Below, in pieces: positions 60,097-64,000 of a stretch of DNA of 64,000 bases. Made by a program: the position numbers and the translations under genes. The stretch is from Firmicutes bacterium UBA5559. Lineage in GTDB: Bacteria > Bacillota > Clostridia > Peptostreptococcales > Anaerovoracaceae. The DNA lies in assembly GCA_002425705.1 (NCBI GenBank), contig DIMT01000013.1, positions 59,697-123,696 on the forward strand, given 5' to 3'. The first letter of the stretch is position 1, and each line of letters begins with the position of its first letter. A model generated the notes under the pieces. The model ran no database searches, was not told the DNA's origin, and saw only the letters and a program-made list of their open reading frames with translations.

Positions 60097-60648
60097 AAGA
60101 TCACCGACTTCATCGATGATGCTTCCGTCATCATCGGAATCCAACAGGTTGGTTACCATGGCTTTGATTCCCCCATTGCCTCCCTGCCCAAGACCGCCGG
60201 CCAGCATGCCGATCAGATTGGAGGCATCCAGATTGCCCCGTTTCTTTTCCTGTCCCAATGCTCCCAGGAGCATGGGGGCCAGCTGAGTCAGAATGCCGGA
60301 TACTTGCCCCGGGTCCATCCCCGACTGCCGGGCAAGATTGGTCTGAACACGCTGACTGTTTCCACCCAGCACATGGCTCAGGATTTTTGCTCCATCGTCT
60401 TTGTCTACCTTGTTCAGGAAGGAATCCAGATCCAGCACATCGTCATCCTGATGCTGGTCCAGGGCTCCAAGGAGCGAAGACAATCCATCCGGGTCCTTGG
60501 CGTTTCGGCCCATGGCCTCCATCAGAGCCGGCAGGCCCATTTGAGCAGCTTTTTTTACCTGCTCTGGCCGGGCTCCCACCGAGCCTCCCAATTTACTGAG
60601 CGTTCCTTCATCCAACAATTGTTCCGTTACCTTCTTCAATAGATCCAT
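60073..60648 (-). CDS. DUF937 domain-containing protein
   Basis: 191 residues of the DUF937 family (PF06078). Composition is Gly/Leu/Asp-rich with DKDDGAKILSHVLGGNSQRV and a C-terminal LLDSDDDGSIIDEVGDLLGG acidic segment; function unknown. GGAGG six bases before the ATG at 60648 sets the start, which lies inside the end of the PfkB gene (41-bp overlap). Confidence 0.85.
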   Translation of the reverse strand: MDLLKKVTEQLLDEGTLSKLGGSVGARPEQVKKAAQMGLPALMEAMGRNAKDPDGLSSLLGALDQHQDDDVLDLDSFLNKVDKDDGAKILSHVLGGNSQRVQTNLARQSGMDPGQVSGILTQLAPMLLGALGQEKKRGNLDASNLIGMLAGGLGQGGNGGIKAMVTNLLDSDDDGSIIDEVGDLLGGFLKR

Positions 60649-61507
60649 GCTGCACCTCCGCAATCTTTACGACCCCTTCCCGGGGTCCCCGGAAACGTAC
60701 GCTGCTGGCTGCCACTTCGGCAGCCTTTTTGAGTGCAATTTCAAATCCGAACTTTTCCTGAATCAGAAAAAATCCGTAGGCTCCATGAAATATATCTCCG
60801 GCGCCCAGGGTGTCCACCGCCTGAACCCGGGGCGGGAAAACATCTCCCTTTAAACCGGCTTCCTGCCAGCTGACAGGCCCCTCTCCCCGGGTAATGGCAG
60901 CCCGAGAGACACCAAGCTCCTGACAAAGAGAGAAGAGATCTTCTCCACCTGGGGGAAAGCAGTCTTCGGATGCGATTACATCCGTTGCCAAAGAGATGCA
61001 TTCAACCATATAATCCTTCCAGCTGCCGGCATCCAAAATCCTGGGAATATTCTTTTTTTGAGCCATCTTCAGAGACTCCAGGGCCGGGCCCTTCAGGTTG
61101 CAGTCGGTCAGAAGAAAATCCGCTTCCGAAACCCAGCCGGAAAGATCTTTGGTACAGGCGCCTAAATCCGGCTGTCCGTTCCAGATGGTCCGGCTGCCGT
61201 TTAAGGTATTGACCAGGATTCCTGAGATACTGGGGAGGCTGGTTTCCCCTTCTGCCAGATCCAGGACCCGGATCCGGCAACCTTCTAATTCCTCCTTAAT
61301 CAGTTTGCCCATGGGGGAATCGCCGATGCAGCTGACCAACAGGGCCTCCCCTCCAAGAAGGGAAAAGGTGATGGCAGCGTTTGCAGCAGGCCCGCCGACG
61401 CAGGTACTGTATTCGGTGGTTTTCATTTTTTTGTTTTCTGCCGGGGCTGAATCCTTATAGAAGATCAGGTCCAAGCCAGCCAGCCCCACAAAAAGGCCTT
61501 TTGTCAT
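60608..61507 (-). CDS. PfkB family carbohydrate kinase
   Basis: 299 residues of the ribokinase/PfkB family. N-terminal GGPAANAAITFSLLGGEALL and C-terminal DTLGAGDIFHGAYGFF with the catalytic Asp are diagnostic. Sugar or nucleoside substrate unknown. Its ATG overlaps the GNAT stop as ATGA and its end overlaps DUF937. Confidence 0.9.
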   Translation of the reverse strand: MTKGLFVGLAGLDLIFYKDSAPAENKKMKTTEYSTCVGGPAANAAITFSLLGGEALLVSCIGDSPMGKLIKEELEGCRIRVLDLAEGETSLPSISGILVNTLNGSRTIWNGQPDLGACTKDLSGWVSEADFLLTDCNLKGPALESLKMAQKKNIPRILDAGSWKDYMVECISLATDVIASEDCFPPGGEDLFSLCQELGVSRAAITRGEGPVSWQEAGLKGDVFPPRVQAVDTLGAGDIFHGAYGFFLIQEKFGFEIALKKAAEVAASSVRFRGPREGVVKIAEVQHGSIEEGNGTIVG

Positions 61508-61941
61508 AAGGGAAGCTCTCCCTTCTTTAAATTCAGGACGACTTCGCCGGTCTCCTCCTGGACCTCTTCATTCTCATAGAGGAATCCCATTCGCTCATAG
61601 AATTTACGAGCTGCCAAGTTCTTTTCATATACGCCGACGTTCAGAAATCCTTTTTCCTGAAAGGCCTTTTCAATCAGCCTCCGTCCTATGCCCAAGCCCT
61701 GATGGTCCGGGTGGATAAATAATCCTCCTACGTAATGGTCAAGCAGAGAAATGAATCCCCGGAGTTCTCCGTCTTCCTCCACCACCCAGGTCTCAGCCAT
61801 CGGCAGGTAAGTATCCCGAATAAGATTTTTTTGCTCCTTCAGTTGGCCCAGTCCCAAAAAATCATGGGCAATGCTGCTGGATTCAAACCAGATTTCCAAT
61901 ACCCGTTCTACATCTTCCTCTTTATATTTTCTGATTTCCAA
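61504..61941 (-). CDS. GNAT family N-acetyltransferase
   Basis: 145 residues. The acetyl-CoA loop is HPDHQGLGIGRRLIEKAF, followed by NVGVYEKNLAARKFYERMGF, the usual GNAT C-terminal half. Substrate unknown. It is coupled to the PfkB kinase by ATGA. Confidence 0.9.
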   Translation of the reverse strand: MEIRKYKEEDVERVLEIWFESSSIAHDFLGLGQLKEQKNLIRDTYLPMAETWVVEEDGELRGFISLLDHYVGGLFIHPDHQGLGIGRRLIEKAFQEKGFLNVGVYEKNLAARKFYERMGFLYENEEVQEETGEVVLNLKKGELPL

Positions 61942-62112
61942 GTGCTCCCCCTGTTGTCATTTTTATGATTTTGTTTAATAACCATTGTAACTTTAGGATA
62001 ACTCTTCTGGTCAGTTAATTCAAGACTCATCTATTTGTATTTTTATCAGTTATATCTTTCAAAATTTGATTTATTTGAATTTTATCAGTTAGATCTGATC
62101 AATTTACTTTAC
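61942..62112. other. AT-rich intergenic interval with a short direct repeat
   Basis: No gene is visible. TTTTATCAGTTATATCT (about 62043) and TTTTATCAGTTAGATCT (about 62080) are near-identical direct repeats; their role is unknown. Confidence 0.4.
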
Positions 62113-62140
62113 AAAAAAATACCCCGCCAATGCAGGCGGG
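62113..62140 (-). terminator. intrinsic terminator of the SDR gene
   Basis: Minus-strand CCCGCC, loop TGCATT, GGCGGG (62123-62140) is followed by GTATTTTTTTG. Confidence 0.8.
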
Positions 62141-62177
62141 ATATCTTTTATAAACATTCTATTCAATTATCCAAAAC

Positions 62178-62921
62178 TTAAGCATCCACTCCGCCGTCAA
62201 CCCGCAGGAGCTGTCCGGTCATGAAGGAGGAGTCGTCGGTGGCCAGGAACAGGGCTACGGTGCCGATTTCTCTTCCCTGTCCGACCCTCTTTAAGGGGGA
62301 TCGCTGTTTCATGCCGTCCATAGCCGCTTCTCCGCCAACGCTGTCCAGCATAGCGGTAACGATGGCTCCCGGCAGGATGGCATTGACCCGGATCTCCGGT
62401 CCCATTTCCCTTGCCAGGGCTTTGGTCAGCCCATTGACCGCGTGCTTGGAGGTGCAGTAGCCTACCGGTCCCCAAGTGGCTGATGTTCCGGCAACGGATC
62501 CGGTGTTGATGATGGCACCTTTTCCCTTAGCCTTCATGATGGGGGCAACCCGCTGAGCCAGAACCAGAGCAGAGGTCACGTTGACCTGCATGGCTTTGTC
62601 CCATTCTTCCATCCCGATGTTCATGGAATCGGTCAGGCTCAGCATTCCCGCATTGTTGTACAGGATGTCTACGGTGCCGTACGCCGCCAGGGTTTCATCT
62701 ACGATCTTATCCAACTGGCTTCGGTCTGCGATGTCTGCGATGACATACATGGCCTCTCCGCCATTTTTCTTAATGGTATCCACCACTTCTTTTGCTCTGG
62801 CTTCATCCCGACCGGTGATAACAACTTTTGCCCCTTCTTCTGCAAAGACATAAGCCGTGTCTCGACCCATGCCAGAGGTGGCGCCAGTGATAATTGCTAC
62901 TTTTCCTTTTAATCTGTCCAT
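62178..62921 (-). CDS. short-chain dehydrogenase/reductase
   Basis: 247 residues, classical SDR. Cofactor loop TGATSGMGRDTAY near residue 13, NNAG near 87, and the catalytic Tyr/Lys in GYCTSKHAVNG. It oxidises or reduces a small alcohol/ketone with NAD(P). GGGAGG six bases before the ATG at 62921 fixes the start. A 26-bp perfect palindrome lies 54 bp upstream. Confidence 0.9.
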   Translation of the reverse strand: MDRLKGKVAIITGATSGMGRDTAYVFAEEGAKVVITGRDEARAKEVVDTIKKNGGEAMYVIADIADRSQLDKIVDETLAAYGTVDILYNNAGMLSLTDSMNIGMEEWDKAMQVNVTSALVLAQRVAPIMKAKGKGAIINTGSVAGTSATWGPVGYCTSKHAVNGLTKALAREMGPEIRVNAILPGAIVTAMLDSVGGEAAMDGMKQRSPLKRVGQGREIGTVALFLATDDSSFMTGQLLRVDGGVDA

Positions 62922-62974
62922 GATTTCCTCCCGAATGCAATAAAGTGAATGCTGCGTTTGACTTGCTTGCTTTT

Positions 62975-63000
62975 CTTTGTTAATTATATAATTAACAAAG
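62975..63000. promoter_or_regulatory. 26-bp perfect palindrome, candidate operator of the SDR gene
   Basis: CTTTGTTAATTA and TAATTAACAAAG flank a central TA with no mismatch (62975-63000). TATAAT, a plausible minus-strand -10 box, is at its centre, so a bound regulator would block transcription of the SDR gene. Confidence 0.65.
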
Positions 63001-63043
63001 TCAGGAAACATGGGCAATTCTGCGTTATATTTTTTCTTTTATT

Positions 63044-64000
63044 CTAATGATTGTCCAGTTTTAGGCCGATTCCGAAGAAATGGCGTATCTTGGCCCCCTT
63101 CACCCGCTCTCCGATGAGCTTCTCAATGGATAAACTCTTGTCAAAATTGCCGGGATCTTCATAATAGACCTGATAGGTCCACTGCCGGACCGTCGCCCTC
63201 CCATACCGGTTCAGAGCCCCTTCCAAAAATCTTCCTGTTCCTTCATAGAAAATCCTGGGATCCACCCCATCCACCAGAAGGCCGACGGCAACAGGGACCT
63301 CCGATTCGGTAGCCAGTTCAATCATTTTGTCGACAACAAGCCACTGAAAGTCCATTCCTTCCTTCTCCCCCAGGGTAAAGATTTCCTTACCGAAGGGATC
63401 CAGAAGGAATATGGATACCGGCTCAAATCCTTCTGCGGAAGCCCGAGCCACTTTTTTCATTTTTTTATAACCTTCCCGAAATACCGTCGGATTTGTCTGA
63501 TCTATCTTAACCTTTCCCTCCAGCCGCAATCTGTCCACAAAACGCTCCAACTCCACCCGGCTCCGGGTCGGGGTCACTTCCTCGCAGAACTCGCCCAGCC
63601 GGCTGTACTCCAGGCATCGCTTTCGGTGTTCCCGGGGCAAGCACCTATACCAGCGCTTAAAGTTCTGATAAAAATATTTCACATCGGAGAATCCGCAGTA
63701 CTCGGATATTTTCAGTACATTGTGACCAGACAAAAGAAGAAACTCCGACTTGAGGATCCGCTCATAATTGGCCCGCTGGGTAAAATTGTACCGGCTGAAT
63801 TTCTTCCAGAATTGAGAAAAGTAGGTCTTGGTCACGTATTCTTTGGCGACAATGTCCTCCAGGGTGATCCGTTCTGCATAATGCTCCTGGATATACCGGA
63901 CGATCCGGTGATACCGTTCCAGATGGGCAGAATGCACCAATCCCTCTGTGGATTTGAGGAATCGGAGCCAGTTGAAGTCGTAAACCATGGCATAAATCAG
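63044..64000 (-). CDS. AraC family regulator, 5' end outside the window
   Basis: The open frame runs to the right edge with no stop, so the N-terminus is missing; the first ATG at 63988 is unlikely to be the real start because the relative at 56835 has about 180 residues (cupin plus linker) before the helix-turn-helix. Visible are two AraC helix-turn-helices (ITLEDIVAKEYVTKTYFSQF and VLKISEYCGFSDVKYFYQNF) and a 190-residue C-terminal domain similar in layout to that of the 56835 regulator. It is upstream of the SDR gene on the same strand and may control it. Confidence 0.8.
   Translation of the reverse strand: MIYAMVYDFNWLRFLKSTEGLVHSAHLERYHRIVRYIQEHYAERITLEDIVAKEYVTKTYFSQFWKKFSRYNFTQRANYERILKSEFLLLSGHNVLKISEYCGFSDVKYFYQNFKRWYRCLPREHRKRCLEYSRLGEFCEEVTPTRSRVELERFVDRLRLEGKVKIDQTNPTVFREGYKKMKKVARASAEGFEPVSIFLLDPFGKEIFTLGEKEGMDFQWLVVDKMIELATESEVPVAVGLLVDGVDPRIFYEGTGRFLEGALNRYGRATVRQWTYQVYYEDPGNFDKSLSIEKLIGERVKGAKIRHFFGIGLKLDNH

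Overview
The window looks like chromosomal DNA of a strictly anaerobic Clostridia-type member of the Bacillota. This is inferred from gene content: strong AGGAGG-type ribosome binding sites with frequent GTG/TTG starts, [FeFe]-hydrogenase maturases (hydE, hydG, hydF), tungsten/molybdopterin aldehyde:ferredoxin oxidoreductases, several 2-oxoacid:ferredoxin oxidoreductase subunits, phosphate butyryl/acetyltransferase, and an SLH-domain envelope protein. I saw no phage genes, insertion sequences, CRISPR arrays or rRNA. The one tRNA is tRNA-Lys(CUU).

Layout. 1-22 kb, all on the minus strand: an AEC carrier, an SLH protein, an operon of one multi-cluster ferredoxin and two AOR-family oxidoreductases each followed by a small MoaD/ThiS-like protein ending in Gly-Gly, then decarboxylase / OFA-type MFS transporter / Ptb-like acyltransferase, PutP, serS, a long glutamine synthetase, a UPF0182 membrane protein, a divergent PEP-carboxykinase-like protein and a zinc-ribbon membrane protein. 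22-26.5 kb: tRNA-Lys, then the hydF-hydG-hydE-TM1266-like operon behind a long leader with terminator/antiterminator geometry. 26.5-35.4 kb: HAD phosphatase, NhaC antiporter, PepV-like dipeptidase under a TetR regulator with two clear operators, CDF metal exporter, NCS1 permease, and a MerR regulator fused to a zinc-knuckle/methyltransferase-like region. Two related long palindromes flank the NCS1 gene. 35.4-47.7 kb: pyruvate carboxylase, divergent from a plus-strand block holding two OFA transporters, a DUF2294 protein, a CdhB-like protein, a four-subunit 2-oxoacid:ferredoxin oxidoreductase and a second alpha/beta pair. 47.7-52 kb: an arsenic operon (arsR, ArsP-like permease, thioredoxin-like protein, ACR3, arsC) ending in a radical SAM/SPASM gene of the type associated with tungsten-enzyme maturation. 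52-64 kb: nadA-nadB-nadC, a saccharopine-dehydrogenase-family gene with an AraC regulator and an APC permease, DUF937, a PfkB kinase, a GNAT, an SDR, and a second AraC regulator cut by the window edge.

How it fits together (inference): the window suggests amino-acid and organic-acid fermentation with low-potential electron flow. 2-oxoacid and aldehyde oxidoreductases would reduce ferredoxin, the hyd maturases would equip a hydrogenase encoded elsewhere, and OFA, APC, PutP, NCS1 and NhaC carriers would handle substrate, product and ion traffic. The most interesting unexplained parts are the hyd leader RNA, the AOR/MoaD pairs and their leader, the duplicated oxidoreductase/OFA block led by a CdhB-like gene, the radical SAM gene coupled to arsC, and the MerR-methyltransferase-like fusion with its palindromes.
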